From contig DAOKYY010000034.1 in the NCBI GenBank assembly GCA_035325905.1, positions 1-32,757 on the forward strand: a stretch of DNA of 32,757 bases. The letters are read 5' to 3'. The notes below the pieces were generated by a model that had not been told where the DNA came from, did not search any database, and worked only from the letters and a program-made list of their open reading frames with translations. Below are positions 24,685 through 32,693 of the stretch, in pieces (within the stretch, counting starts at the first letter, position 1; each line of letters begins with the position of its first letter). Made by a program: the position numbers and the translations under genes. Source of the DNA: DYGX01 sp035325905 (GTDB taxonomy: Bacteria > Chloroflexota > Anaerolineae > Aggregatilineales > Aggregatilineaceae).

Positions 24685-25467
24685 TCAGCCAATCAGGAGC
24701 GACTGGGCGCCGTCAATCCACATCTCGGTCCCGGTGATGTGACTGGAAGCGTCGGAAGCGAGAAAGAGGACCAGATCGGCTACCTGAGCGGCGCTGCCGG
24801 GCCGCCCGTCGGTCAGCGGGATCGCGCCTTCCGGGTACTCTACCGGCTCGCGCGCCTCCTCCAGATCGATCTTCTCCATGTTTTCCTCGATGTTGGTGTC
24901 GATTGCGCCGGGGCAGATAACGTTTACGCGAATGCGGTGCTTCGCCAGCTCAAGCGCCATCATCTTTCCGAAGGCGACTTGACCGGCTTTGGTGGTAGCA
25001 TAGGCCGACGCGCCCGCGTTGCTGAACACGCGCGTCCCGTTGATCGACGACGTGATGATCACCGAGCCGCCGCGCGCCTTCAGCAGCGGGACCGCGTATT
25101 TGAGCGTGAGAAAGGTCCCGCGCATGTTCACGTCGAAAACCTGATCCCAGTCCTCCGGCTCCAGGTCTTCAATCGGCGCCCAGGTCCCGTTGATCCCGGC
25201 GTTGGCGAAGACAATATCCAACCGGCCCCACCGCTGTTCGACCTGGCGGTAGGCGCGCTGCATATCCTCAACCAGCGAAATATCGGCGGTGATCCCCATC
25301 GCTTCGCCGCCAGCCCGCTCGATCTCGGCGACGACGGCGCTCACCTCATCCTGCGAGCGACTCAGCGCCGCAATCCGCGCCCCAGCGCTCGCCAGGCGCT
25401 TGGCCGCTGCCCGGCCGATCCCCGATCCGGCGCCTGTCACCAGCGCGACTTTGCCCGTGACTTCCAT
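24685..25467 (-). CDS. Short-chain dehydrogenase/reductase (SDR)
   Basis: 260 residues, classical SDR length. NAD(P)-binding TGAGSGIG (11-18), NAG (89-91), catalytic Ser140/141, Tyr156 and Lys160 (YATTK), and the PGAIDT substrate-loop motif are all present. The residue after the second strand is Ser-Arg (SRSQDE), which favours NADP. The C-terminus GTEMWIDGAQSLLIG is typical of the family. A strong GGAGG lies ten bases upstream. It is 47 bases after the two-domain PRC gene on the same strand and may be co-transcribed. Substrate not predictable; general annotation as glucose/ribitol-type SDR would be a guess. Confidence 0.92.
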   Translation of the reverse strand: MEVTGKVALVTGAGSGIGRAAAKRLASAGARIAALSRSQDEVSAVVAEIERAGGEAMGITADISLVEDMQRAYRQVEQRWGRLDIVFANAGINGTWAPIEDLEPEDWDQVFDVNMRGTFLTLKYAVPLLKARGGSVIITSSINGTRVFSNAGASAYATTKAGQVAFGKMMALELAKHRIRVNVICPGAIDTNIEENMEKIDLEEAREPVEYPEGAIPLTDGRPGSAAQVADLVLFLASDASSHITGTEMWIDGAQSLLIG

Positions 25468-25514
25468 TGCGATGTTCCCTCCTTTGAATAAGCGGAATCA
25501 AGCTCAGCGCGCGG

Positions 25515-26378
25515 TCAAGCCAGCGCCCCGTCGCCGTCTATGGCGTCGCGCAGCGCGCCCAGCGGGTCCGCGCCCGCCGCGACCAGAACCTCGCGGGCGC
25601 GGTCACATGACCGCGCCCGTTCGATGCCGCGCGCGGTAACAATCTGACCGGCAATCGCCGCGATGCGCCCGTCCGCGGCAAGAACGGTATGTTGCACGCG
25701 ACAGCCCTCGACCAGGTGTAGCGCGTTCTCCGCCAGCCGATCGACCAGCCCTTCCACCGCTGCTTCGCGCGCCTGCTCATTCGCCAGATCAGCAGCCTGC
25801 CATGCATAGTTGCGCCACAGGTCCTGCGCCAGCAGCCTCAGGCTGTTCGCCAGCCGCCGCCGGGCCGCCGGATTCTCCTCCATCAAGCGCGCGTGGTCAT
25901 GCGGCAGAATGGCGCGCTTCTCCATTACGCGAACGGAGCGCGGCGCGGGCACGAATTGCTCCGTCCGGCCCGGACCGGCGGCGGTCGTAACCGTCGCGTA
26001 TCCTTCCATGACCCCATGACCATCAAAGTAAATGTCCTGCACCAGCCCCAGCGAGCGCCCGTCACGCAAAATCAACCGCGTGCCGCGCCGGATGTTTTCG
26101 CGCTCGAAAACCCGGCGCACGGCCAGCAAATTGACTCCCTCGGTCAGCATGGCGGCGTTGTGCGCCTGGATGCCTTCGGTCGTGACCAGGTGAATCCCGC
26201 TCCAGGGCAACATGCGCGCCTCGATCCGCCAGCGCGGGTCGACTAAAAAGGCCAACACCTGGTTCTGGTCCTGGTCAAACACGATGTCATGCACGTATCC
26301 GAGAATCGCGCCGGTATCCCGCGCGGTAATCGGCTTGTTGAGGAGCTGCTGCCCTCTAAACAGACAACTGGCCGGCAT
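25515..26378 (-). CDS. Two-domain PRC-barrel protein (third of three)
   Basis: 287 residues. Two PRC-like barrels are visible: residues 6-75 (LFRGQQLLNKPITARDTGAILGYVHDIVFD, then MLPWSGIHLVTTEGI) and about 84-160 (RRGTRLILRDGRSLGLVQDIYFDGHG). After residue 165 comes a helical segment (RRRLANSLRLLAQDLWRNYAWQAADLA), then a small alpha/beta end (LVEGCRVQHTVLAADGRIAAIAGQIVTARGIERA) that reads like another PRC-related strand pair. GGGAG five bases upstream gives the start. No signal or membrane segment. Similar proteins in other bacteria are hypothetical. It could be cotranscribed with the downstream SDR. Confidence 0.82.
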   Translation of the reverse strand: MPASCLFRGQQLLNKPITARDTGAILGYVHDIVFDQDQNQVLAFLVDPRWRIEARMLPWSGIHLVTTEGIQAHNAAMLTEGVNLLAVRRVFERENIRRGTRLILRDGRSLGLVQDIYFDGHGVMEGYATVTTAAGPGRTEQFVPAPRSVRVMEKRAILPHDHARLMEENPAARRRLANSLRLLAQDLWRNYAWQAADLANEQAREAAVEGLVDRLAENALHLVEGCRVQHTVLAADGRIAAIAGQIVTARGIERARSCDRAREVLVAAGADPLGALRDAIDGDGALA

Positions 26379-26540
26379 TTATGGCTCCCATACGGTTGCT
26401 GAGGTTACGGTCGGCTCTCTGCGCTTCATCCCATCCGAGAGCAGTCACTGGCTGAAGCAAACAGCCATTCAGCATCTGCCCGCTGTCAGAGCATCTCAGA
26501 ACATGCGCGCGGCGCAGGCGGATCAGGCGTCGAACGGACA

Positions 26541-26569
26541 CCGCCGCGCGTAGGTGCTACGCGCGGCGG
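26541..26569. repeat. Perfect 13-bp hairpin downstream of the DUF1328 gene
   Basis: CCGCCGCGCGTAG (26541-26553) and CTACGCGCGGCGG (26557-26569) with a 3-base loop, about 60 bases after the DUF1328 stop on the minus strand. A very stable stem without a T-run on either side. It may act as a transcript end. The remainder of the 26379-26628 gap shows nothing else recognisable. Confidence 0.7.
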
Positions 26570-26628
26570 CAATACTTCTCTGGCACACCGGAGCGTGTCA
26601 GACTAGAGCTTGCACGGTTACTCGCCGC

Positions 26629-26793
26629 TTAGGTAACAACACGACGGCCGAACAGCAGCGAGACGATGAACAGCACCAGGAAAATCACGAACAGGATTTG
26701 CGCGATACCGGTCGCCGCCCCGGCGATGCCGCCGAAGCCGAACAGCGCCGCAATCAGCGCAACAATCAGGAAAAACACCGCCCAACCCAACAT
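26629..26793 (-). CDS. DUF1328 micro-membrane protein
   Basis: 54 residues on the minus strand: MLGWAVFFLIVALIAALFGF, then GGIAGAATGIAQILFVIFLV and LFIVSLLFGRR. This is the full DUF1328 family pattern, two short membrane helices around the GGIAG...AKI/AQI centre. AGGAAGG lies seven bases upstream of the ATG. DUF1328 proteins (E. coli YtjA-like) are tiny inner-membrane proteins of unknown function, commonly associated with stress conditions. It is the second micro-membrane protein in this cluster after DUF3309. Confidence 0.9.
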   Translation of the reverse strand: MLGWAVFFLIVALIAALFGFGGIAGAATGIAQILFVIFLVLFIVSLLFGRRVVT

Positions 26794-26977
26794 CTCGTAC
26801 CTTCCTTTCGGTTATACCGTTCACCGGGTCATCGCCCGGAGACAGCTTGCAGTCTTACTTTGCCCTGCGATGTGATTAGAGTTTAGGGGATTGAGCAGCG
26901 CCAGGCATGAGGTAGCTGGGGGATTTATCGCTAGGACACGTGCAGGGACGCCGCATGGGTCAGATGGTGGATGACGC

Positions 26978-27016
26978 GCGCCGCCGCCATCTCGCAGCGG
27001 GGTATAGCGGCGGCGC
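26978..27016. repeat. GC-rich hairpin downstream of the PfkB gene
   Basis: GCGCCGCCGC (26978-26987) and GCGGCGGCGC (27007-27016), a 10-bp perfect stem with a 19-base loop, 40 bases after the PfkB stop on the minus strand. No T-run follows; it may still mark the 3' end of the GH4-PfkB operon. Nothing else is recognised in the 26794-27056 gap. Confidence 0.5.
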
Positions 27017-27056
27017 ACAGGCAGAGCCAGGTGATAGTTTTTATGTCAGACGCCGA

Positions 27057-27986
27057 TCAACGATCCAGACGGGCCGCCCACTCGCGCAACGTCGCGTCGG
27101 TCGGTGCGGCGGTCGCGCCGCCGACCGCCGTCACCGAAATCCCGCCACAGATATTGCCGTAGCGCGCGCACGTTTCAAGCGGCGCGCCCGCCACGACCCA
27201 GCCGTAGAGAAACCCGGCGTTGAAACTGTCGCCCGCGCCGGTCGTGTCCACCACCGGCCCGGCGTCGATCGCGGGAGAGTGATGGATCGTGCCGTCGTGC
27301 GCGATCCACGCGCCGTTCGCACCGTCTTTGACCACCGCGATCCTGACCCAATCCATCAGGATTTCGAGCGCGCTCTGGACGGCGGTGGTGCCGGTGATCT
27401 GCATCGCTTCGCGCGCGTTCGGCATAAAGATGTCGATCTTGTCGAGCAGCTCGCGCCAGGCGCAGATGCTGTACAGGTCCGGCATATCCTGGCAGTCCAT
27501 CGAGATCGTCGCGCCCTGCCCGCGTGCGACACGCGCCATCTGCTCCAGCCGCGTGTTGGACCACACCGCGCCCAGATGAAGATGCTTGAAATCGCACCCC
27601 GCCATCTGCGCCAGCCAGTAATCATCCTGATCCGGCGGCAGGGGATCGACGTAGGTCACGAACGCGCGCTCGCCCTGGTACGGGATTGCGGTTGAAATCC
27701 GCCGGAAGGGCCGGTCGAGATCGCGCGCCAGGGCGAGGTCCAGCCCTTCTTCGACGGCAAGCTGGCGCACGAACTGGCTGTAGCTGTCCGTGCCGAAGCT
27801 CGACGACCATCCGACGCGGACGCCCAGACGGTGCAGCGCGACCGCCGTAATGAACAGCGCCCCGCCAGTGGCGGTCAGGCCCTGGCTAAAAATCTCACGG
27901 CCCAGCACCGGGAACTCTGGCAGACCGGTGAAAATCAGATCGAAGAAGTAATCGCCCGGCAGGAAGATATCATACGCGGCGCGCAT
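27057..27986 (-). CDS. PfkB/ribokinase-family carbohydrate kinase
   Basis: 309 residues from ATG 27986, which overlaps the GH4 stop by one base (TGATG); an in-frame GTG at 27995 is possible, but its GGAG is too close. The N-terminal GG motif is at TGGALFITAVALHRLG (40-55), and the C-terminal signature DTTGAGDSFNAGFLYG (247-262) contains the catalytic base Asp253 and the anion hole. The fold phosphorylates sugars, nucleosides or sugar phosphates. In this operon it may phosphorylate the imported glycoside or the sugar released by the GH4 enzyme. Members of this kind are often annotated ribokinase or fructokinase; the specificity is not determinable here. Confidence 0.9.
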   Translation of the reverse strand: MRAAYDIFLPGDYFFDLIFTGLPEFPVLGREIFSQGLTATGGALFITAVALHRLGVRVGWSSSFGTDSYSQFVRQLAVEEGLDLALARDLDRPFRRISTAIPYQGERAFVTYVDPLPPDQDDYWLAQMAGCDFKHLHLGAVWSNTRLEQMARVARGQGATISMDCQDMPDLYSICAWRELLDKIDIFMPNAREAMQITGTTAVQSALEILMDWVRIAVVKDGANGAWIAHDGTIHHSPAIDAGPVVDTTGAGDSFNAGFLYGWVVAGAPLETCARYGNICGGISVTAVGGATAAPTDATLREWAARLDR

Positions 27987-29362
27987 CAGGTCCACGCTCC
28001 GATATGCTCGCGGTGCGCTTCCATATAATCGGCCACCAGCTGCCCGGCCAGCGCGTAGGACCCGACCAGCGGGTGCGCGGCCAGCGCCTCGACCGCCAGC
28101 CCGCGATCGCGCTGCAAGATCGCCTCTACCGCCAGCCGCTCGTATCGCTTAACGGCCCGCATCAGCAGATATTGCGCCTCCGGCACCTCGCCGATGGCAA
28201 TCGGCTGCACGCCGCGCCCGTCCACATTGCAGGTGATCTCCACCACGTCGTCGGGCGCAAAGCCGGCGATCGCGCCCCGGTTCGGGACGTTGAGCGCAAT
28301 CCGCAACGGGCGGTCCTGAGTCAGCGCCAGCCCGGCGCGCAGCGCGACACCCGCGTAGCCGCCCACTTCGGCCTGCGCGTGATGCGGGGGCCGGGTCCGT
28401 TCGGTCGGATGCAAGCGTTCCTCGCGCAGCGCCGCGTCGCTCTCGGCGTAAGCCATATAGCTGGCGCTCCGGCGCTGGTTGTAGGCATCGTAAGCGCGCA
28501 GCGCGGCGGCGGGCGGCAGCTCGCGCAGCGTGGGGAACAGGTCGCGATTCAGCAGCTCGACTTCCTCGCCGCGCGTCAGCTCCTCGGCCTGAATGCGCTC
28601 GACGGCCACGTCCCGGTAGTAGTAGTAAAAGAGGTACTCGTTCAGGAACATCCCGATGCGACGCACGAGATCAACGTCAAAAAAGCGCAGGTGCGTGTCG
28701 TTGATGAACGCATCATCGTCCAGCAACTGGCCTAGCACATCGCGTCCCTCGACCGTCGCCGCGCGCGCCCAGGAAAGATGGTTGAGGCCGAAGACCTCGG
28801 TCTTGACCTCGTCCACCGGGCGGCTCAGCCAGCGCGCGATGTCGTGCTGCGCGGTGTTGGCGCTATCGCAGATCCCGATCACGCGCGGGTAGCCCGCCGC
28901 CAGCAGCGCCTGCGCGACCAGCCCGGCAGGGTTCGTGAAGTTAAACGTCCAGGCGCGCGGGGCCAGCGCCTCAGCCCGCTGCGCGATCTCGATCAGCGCC
29001 GGCACGTTGCGCATCGCCATCGCGAAGCCGCCCGGCCCCGTTGTCTCCTGGCCCAGAATGCCACGGCGCAGCGCGATCCGCTCGTCCAGCACGCGCCCGC
29101 GCTCGAACCCCACCCGGATCGTCGTCACGATGATCGACGCATCGCGCAGCGCCTCGTCCAGCGCCGTCGTTTGGTGGATGCGAAACGGCGCCCCCGCCTG
29201 GCGCGCGATCTCCTCGCAAAGCGGCGTCAGCGCCGCCAGCCGCGCGGGATCGATGTCCATCAGCCAGACTTCACGCAAATCCAGATCGTGGGCGAAGGCC
29301 AGCGCCCCGCGCACGAACTCCGGCGAGCGAACGCTCCCGCCACCGATCAACGCGAGCTTCAT
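27986..29362 (-). CDS. Family 4 glycoside hydrolase (6-phospho-beta-glucosidase-like)
   Basis: 458 residues from ATG 29362 (GGGAG ten bases upstream); the earlier open frame to 29446 runs into the permease gene and is not needed. Rossmann NAD-binding LIGGGSVRSPEFVRG (5-19), NFTNPAG (141-147), Cys165 in GICDSANT and His195 in GLNHLSWAR, the two Mn-binding residues of GH4. GH4 enzymes use NAD and Mn to open the glycosidic bond through a 3-keto intermediate and elimination, and most act on 6-phospho-glycosides made by a PTS. Here there is no PTS gene but an ABC importer and a PfkB kinase in the same operon, so either the kinase prepares the substrate or this enzyme takes unphosphorylated sugar. 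It is 16 bases after the permease gene. Cytosolic. Confidence 0.92.
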   Translation of the reverse strand: MKLALIGGGSVRSPEFVRGALAFAHDLDLREVWLMDIDPARLAALTPLCEEIARQAGAPFRIHQTTALDEALRDASIIVTTIRVGFERGRVLDERIALRRGILGQETTGPGGFAMAMRNVPALIEIAQRAEALAPRAWTFNFTNPAGLVAQALLAAGYPRVIGICDSANTAQHDIARWLSRPVDEVKTEVFGLNHLSWARAATVEGRDVLGQLLDDDAFINDTHLRFFDVDLVRRIGMFLNEYLFYYYYRDVAVERIQAEELTRGEEVELLNRDLFPTLRELPPAAALRAYDAYNQRRSASYMAYAESDAALREERLHPTERTRPPHHAQAEVGGYAGVALRAGLALTQDRPLRIALNVPNRGAIAGFAPDDVVEITCNVDGRGVQPIAIGEVPEAQYLLMRAVKRYERLAVEAILQRDRGLAVEALAAHPLVGSYALAGQLVADYMEAHREHIGAWT

Positions 29363-29378
29363 CAGCACTGCACTCCCT

Positions 29379-30245
29379 CTATTGTTTGACGCCGCCCATG
29401 GCAATCCCCGCGACAAAGTACCGCTGGAGCAGCAGGAACAGGACAAGCATCGGGATCGTCGCCAGAAAGGACCCCATCATCAGCAGGTTCATCGGCGTCC
29501 GCCGCTCGCCTTGCAGCAGCGCGATCCCGATGGTCACGACGCGCGTATCCGCCGTGCTGGACACCACCAGCGGATACAGAAAATCGTTCCACGCCGCCTG
29601 AACGGTGATCACTGCGAAAGCCGCCAGCGCGGGCGCGGACAGCGGCAGGGCAATGTGCCACAGCACGCGCAGCGGGCTGGCTCCGTCGATGATCGCCGCC
29701 TCCTCGATCTCCAGCGGGATTTGCAGAAACGCCTGCCGCAGCAAGAACAGCGCGAACGCGCTGAACATCCCTGGCACGATTAATGCGCGAAACGAGTTCA
29801 GCCAGCCAAGCTGCCGGATCAGAATGTACTCCGGGATCAGGATCGCCTGGAAGGGCACCATCAACAACCCCAGGCACATCGCGAAGATCACATCGCGCCC
29901 CGGAAATTTGAACCGCGCGAAGCCATACGCCGCCAGCGAGCTGATCACCAGCTGCCCGAGCGTCCGGCCAATAGTCACGATAGCCGAGTTTAACAGATAG
30001 CGGTTGAAATCTGGAGATGTGTCGTACAGCTCGCGCAGGTTCGCGCCGCAAACCGGGTTTTCGGGCAGCCAGCGCACCGGGAGCTTGTTCAGTTCGATGT
30101 CCGGCTTGCACGCGGTCGAGACCATCCACACGAACGGCATCAGCATCACCACGGCGCCCAACGTCAGCGCCGCGTAGAGCGCCAGGCGGATCGCCAGCGG
30201 CGTCGCGCCCGGCGGAGAAGGTCGCAAGAGCGCCGCCCGGATCAT
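29379..30245 (-). CDS. Carbohydrate ABC transporter permease, MalG type
   Basis: 288 residues, six predicted membrane segments starting at about 20-42 (IRLALYAALTLGAVVMLMPFVWMV). The EAA loop is EEAAIIDGASPLRVLWHIALP (180-200), with the invariant Gly. The C-terminal LFLLLQRYFVAGIAMGGVKQ is the MalG-type end, similar to the truncated permease at 1-342. It overlaps the MalF-type permease by four bases (ATGA) and precedes the GH4 gene. No ATPase gene is in this operon; a shared MsmK/MalK-type ATPase encoded elsewhere is expected, as usual for CUT1 systems. Confidence 0.96.
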   Translation of the reverse strand: MIRAALLRPSPPGATPLAIRLALYAALTLGAVVMLMPFVWMVSTACKPDIELNKLPVRWLPENPVCGANLRELYDTSPDFNRYLLNSAIVTIGRTLGQLVISSLAAYGFARFKFPGRDVIFAMCLGLLMVPFQAILIPEYILIRQLGWLNSFRALIVPGMFSAFALFLLRQAFLQIPLEIEEAAIIDGASPLRVLWHIALPLSAPALAAFAVITVQAAWNDFLYPLVVSSTADTRVVTIGIALLQGERRTPMNLLMMGSFLATIPMLVLFLLLQRYFVAGIAMGGVKQ

Positions 30246-31174
30246 GCTTCACCTGCCTCGTAATACACCCAGACGCGCTGCGCCCGCAGCTGGAACAGCG
30301 TCACTACCAGAATCATCAGGAATAGCACCAGCGCGATCGCCGAGGCGTAGCCGTATTCCGAAAACGTAAAGGCGCGCCGGTAGAGGTAGTAGGAAAGCGT
30401 CGTCGCGCTGCCGCCCACCCCGCCCGGCACAATTCGCAGCGTCATCACATAGACCTGGTCGAAGATCTGGAACCCGTTGATAACGGCCAGCACAATCACC
30501 AGAAAGGTGGTAGGCGACAGCAGCGGAAGCGTCACGTGCAGGAACCGCTGCCAGCGGTTCGCCCCGTCGATCCGCGCCGCCTCGTATAGCTCCAGCGGGA
30601 TGGTCTGCAAACCTGCCAGAAACAGGACCATATCAAAGCCAAGCCGCTGCCAGATCGCCACCACGGCAATCGGGATCAGCACCAGGCCCGGCTCGACGAG
30701 CCAGCGGGTTTCGCCCAACCCAAACGGCTCCAGCAGCCTGCTGAGCACGCCGTAGCGCGGCTGGAACACGCTTGACCAGACAATCGAAGCCGCCACGGTC
30801 GAGGTGACAACTGGCAAGAAAAAGATCACGCGGTAGAGGCCCCGGCCCCGCAGCGGCTGGTTGAGCATCGCGGCGACCGCCAGCGCGAGGACGACCTCTG
30901 CCGGGACGATCAGCGCGAGCAGCTTCAGCGTGTTGAGAAACGCCTGGCGAAACGCCGGGTCATCGGCCAGCCGGGTGAAGTTGTCGATGCCAATGAACTG
31001 GGGCGGCCGGAGCGCATTCCACTCCTGAAAGGATGTGAAGAACGCCATCAAGACCGGGATGCCAAAGAAGAACATCAGCCCCAGCACGTTCGGGGCGACC
31101 AGCGCCATGCCCCACAACGCCTTGCGCCGGGTCAGCGGCGTGGGTCCAAGCCATTTCAATAAGGTTGAAGTCAT
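30242..31174 (-). CDS. Carbohydrate ABC transporter permease, MalF type
   Basis: 310 residues. Membrane segments at about 22-42 (MALVAPNVLGLMFFFGIPVLMAFF) and five more; the EAA loop is ELYEAARIDGANRWQRFLHVTLPLLSP (near 190-216). IGIDNFTRLADDPAFRQAFLNTL is the standard periplasmic loop of the family. It pairs with the MalG-type protein overlapping it by ATGA. It follows the binding-protein gene after 116 bases that hold a hairpin at 31231-31259. No clear Shine-Dalgarno was found before the ATG. Confidence 0.96.
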   Translation of the reverse strand: MTSTLLKWLGPTPLTRRKALWGMALVAPNVLGLMFFFGIPVLMAFFTSFQEWNALRPPQFIGIDNFTRLADDPAFRQAFLNTLKLLALIVPAEVVLALAVAAMLNQPLRGRGLYRVIFFLPVVTSTVAASIVWSSVFQPRYGVLSRLLEPFGLGETRWLVEPGLVLIPIAVVAIWQRLGFDMVLFLAGLQTIPLELYEAARIDGANRWQRFLHVTLPLLSPTTFLVIVLAVINGFQIFDQVYVMTLRIVPGGVGGSATTLSYYLYRRAFTFSEYGYASAIALVLFLMILVVTLFQLRAQRVWVYYEAGEA

Positions 31175-31230
31175 AGGCTATTCGGTCGTGAGGCCACTGG
31201 ACGATCGCCGCACGCTCCGGGGGTAGAATC

Positions 31231-31259
31231 GCTGGGGAGCAGCGCAGCCACTCCCCAGC
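31231..31259 (-). repeat. Intercistronic hairpin between binding protein and permease genes
   Basis: GCTGGGGAG (31231-31239) and CTCCCCAGC (31251-31259), a 9-bp stem with an 11-base loop and no T-run. Such hairpins after binding-protein genes often stabilise the upstream mRNA so that more binding protein than permease is made; that role is inferred here. Confidence 0.7.
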
Positions 31260-31290
31260 CAACAGGCGAAAACACGCGGTGCGGACGGGC

Positions 31291-32598
31291 TTATTCGACG
31301 ACGTATTCGTCGACGACGGCGCAGGCCGCTTCCACCGCATCCTCAACCGGAATGCCCAGGTCAAAGATGCTGACCACGATTTCGGTGTTGATCGCGTCCC
31401 AGATCTCACCAAAGACGGTCACACCCTGCGAGTCTTTGCTGGCGTCCACGTACGCCTGGATGTTCTTGCCGACATCGCCGAACGAGTCAATCCAGAGCTG
31501 CTGTAGCTCAGGCGAGGGGTTGGCGGGCGCGACATTGCCACCCTCGGCAAAGTAACGCTGGCCCTCGTCGCTGGCGAGAAACAGGATCAGGTTCGCGGCC
31601 AGATCGGGGTTCTCGGTGCGCGCCGACGCGACGTATCCGACGGAATGGACGATCGAGCGGCTGAGACCGGTCTCCGGGTGCTTGGGAAGCTGGACAATAT
31701 CCCAGTCAAACGGGATCTCTTCGACGGCCTGGCTGAGCTTCCACGAGCCGGCGGCGACCATCGCCAGATGACCCGACGCAAAATAAGCGAACGCGTCATC
31801 GGGTGAGGCCCCACCCTGAATCGAGACACTCGGCATCACGCCTTCGTCATAGAGGCCCTTAAGGAAGTTCAGCGCCTCAATGCTCGCCGGGTCACGCAGC
31901 GTGCACGTGGTCCGCGCGGAATCGATCACCGGGACCACGCCCGCCGACGCGATCCAGTTCGGATAGCCCGCCTGGTACTCGGCGTAGACTGAGGCGCCAT
32001 AGACGTCGTTTTCAGGATCGGTCAGGGCGCGAGCCGCCGCCGCGAAGTCGTCCCACGTCCAGTCGGCCGTCGGATACTCGAGGCCAGCAGCGTCGAACAT
32101 TTCCTTGTTGTAGAAGATGGCGATGGAGTCCCAGTTCACGGGCAAGGCGTACAGATCGCCATTTTCAGCGCGATAGGGATCGACCATCCCGCTTCCCCAT
32201 ACCGTGGAGTCGACACCGTATTCATCGAGATACGGTTGCAGGTTCAGCAGAACGTCGTTCTCCATATAGAAATGGACGTAGGTCTGAGACATGGTAAAAA
32301 CGTCGGGCAGCTCTCCCCCGGCGGCGTTGGTCGCCATTAAATCCCAGTACTGGCCCCAGGGCTGGACCTGGAGATCGACCTCGGCGCCAGAGCAGTAATC
32401 GGCGACCCACTGGTCAATCGCGGTGCCAATAATATCAGCCCAAACCTGATCCCAGACCCACATGGTCAGCTCGCCCGGCTCTTCGCAGGGCTGCGCGGGG
32501 ATCGTCGCATCGCCGCCTTCCTGCGCGAAGGCCGGAAACGCAGCCAACATCAGCGAGAGAATGAGCATTACGGATGTAACCACAAGGCGACTTTTCAT
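31291..32598 (-). CDS. Extracellular solute-binding protein, family 1 (sugar ABC transporter)
   Basis: 435 residues. Sec signal peptide: MKSR, hydrophobic 5-20, cut at AFAQE (about residue 25); no lipobox Cys at the cut, so it is not a lipoprotein of the common type. The mature part has the family 1 fold: LTMWVWDQVWADI, LPDVFTMSQTYVHFYMENDVLLNL, YALPVNWDSIAIFYNKEMFDAAGLEYP and TWDDFAAAARALTD, then FASGHLAMVAAGSWKL. These WD/F and aromatic residues line the sugar cleft. AGGAG seven bases upstream gives the start. It is the first gene of the binding protein, two permeases, GH4, PfkB operon. The ligand is probably a di- or oligosaccharide; identity unknown. Confidence 0.94.
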   Translation of the reverse strand: MKSRLVVTSVMLILSLMLAAFPAFAQEGGDATIPAQPCEEPGELTMWVWDQVWADIIGTAIDQWVADYCSGAEVDLQVQPWGQYWDLMATNAAGGELPDVFTMSQTYVHFYMENDVLLNLQPYLDEYGVDSTVWGSGMVDPYRAENGDLYALPVNWDSIAIFYNKEMFDAAGLEYPTADWTWDDFAAAARALTDPENDVYGASVYAEYQAGYPNWIASAGVVPVIDSARTTCTLRDPASIEALNFLKGLYDEGVMPSVSIQGGASPDDAFAYFASGHLAMVAAGSWKLSQAVEEIPFDWDIVQLPKHPETGLSRSIVHSVGYVASARTENPDLAANLILFLASDEGQRYFAEGGNVAPANPSPELQQLWIDSFGDVGKNIQAYVDASKDSQGVTVFGEIWDAINTEIVVSIFDLGIPVEDAVEAACAVVDEYVVE

Positions 32599-32687
32599 GT
32601 CAAGCTCCTATGAGTGAGGTGACTGAGCACTTCGGCGATGTCTGGCTCGGCAGAGTTGTGCTCGCAGCCGACAAGCCACTTGGTTCT

Positions 32688-32693
32688 ATTATA
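32688..32693 (-). promoter_or_regulatory. -10 element of the right-hand sugar operon promoter
   Basis: A perfect TATAAT on the minus strand, about 90 bases before the binding-protein start. No good -35 is seen at 16 to 18 bases, so an activator or an extended recognition may be involved. Nothing else was recognised in 32599-32757. Confidence 0.5.

Noticed and set aside
26618..26824. Minus-strand frame overlapping the DUF1328 gene
   Set aside because: Out-of-frame translation; the frame 26629-26793 gives a textbook DUF1328 protein with Shine-Dalgarno.
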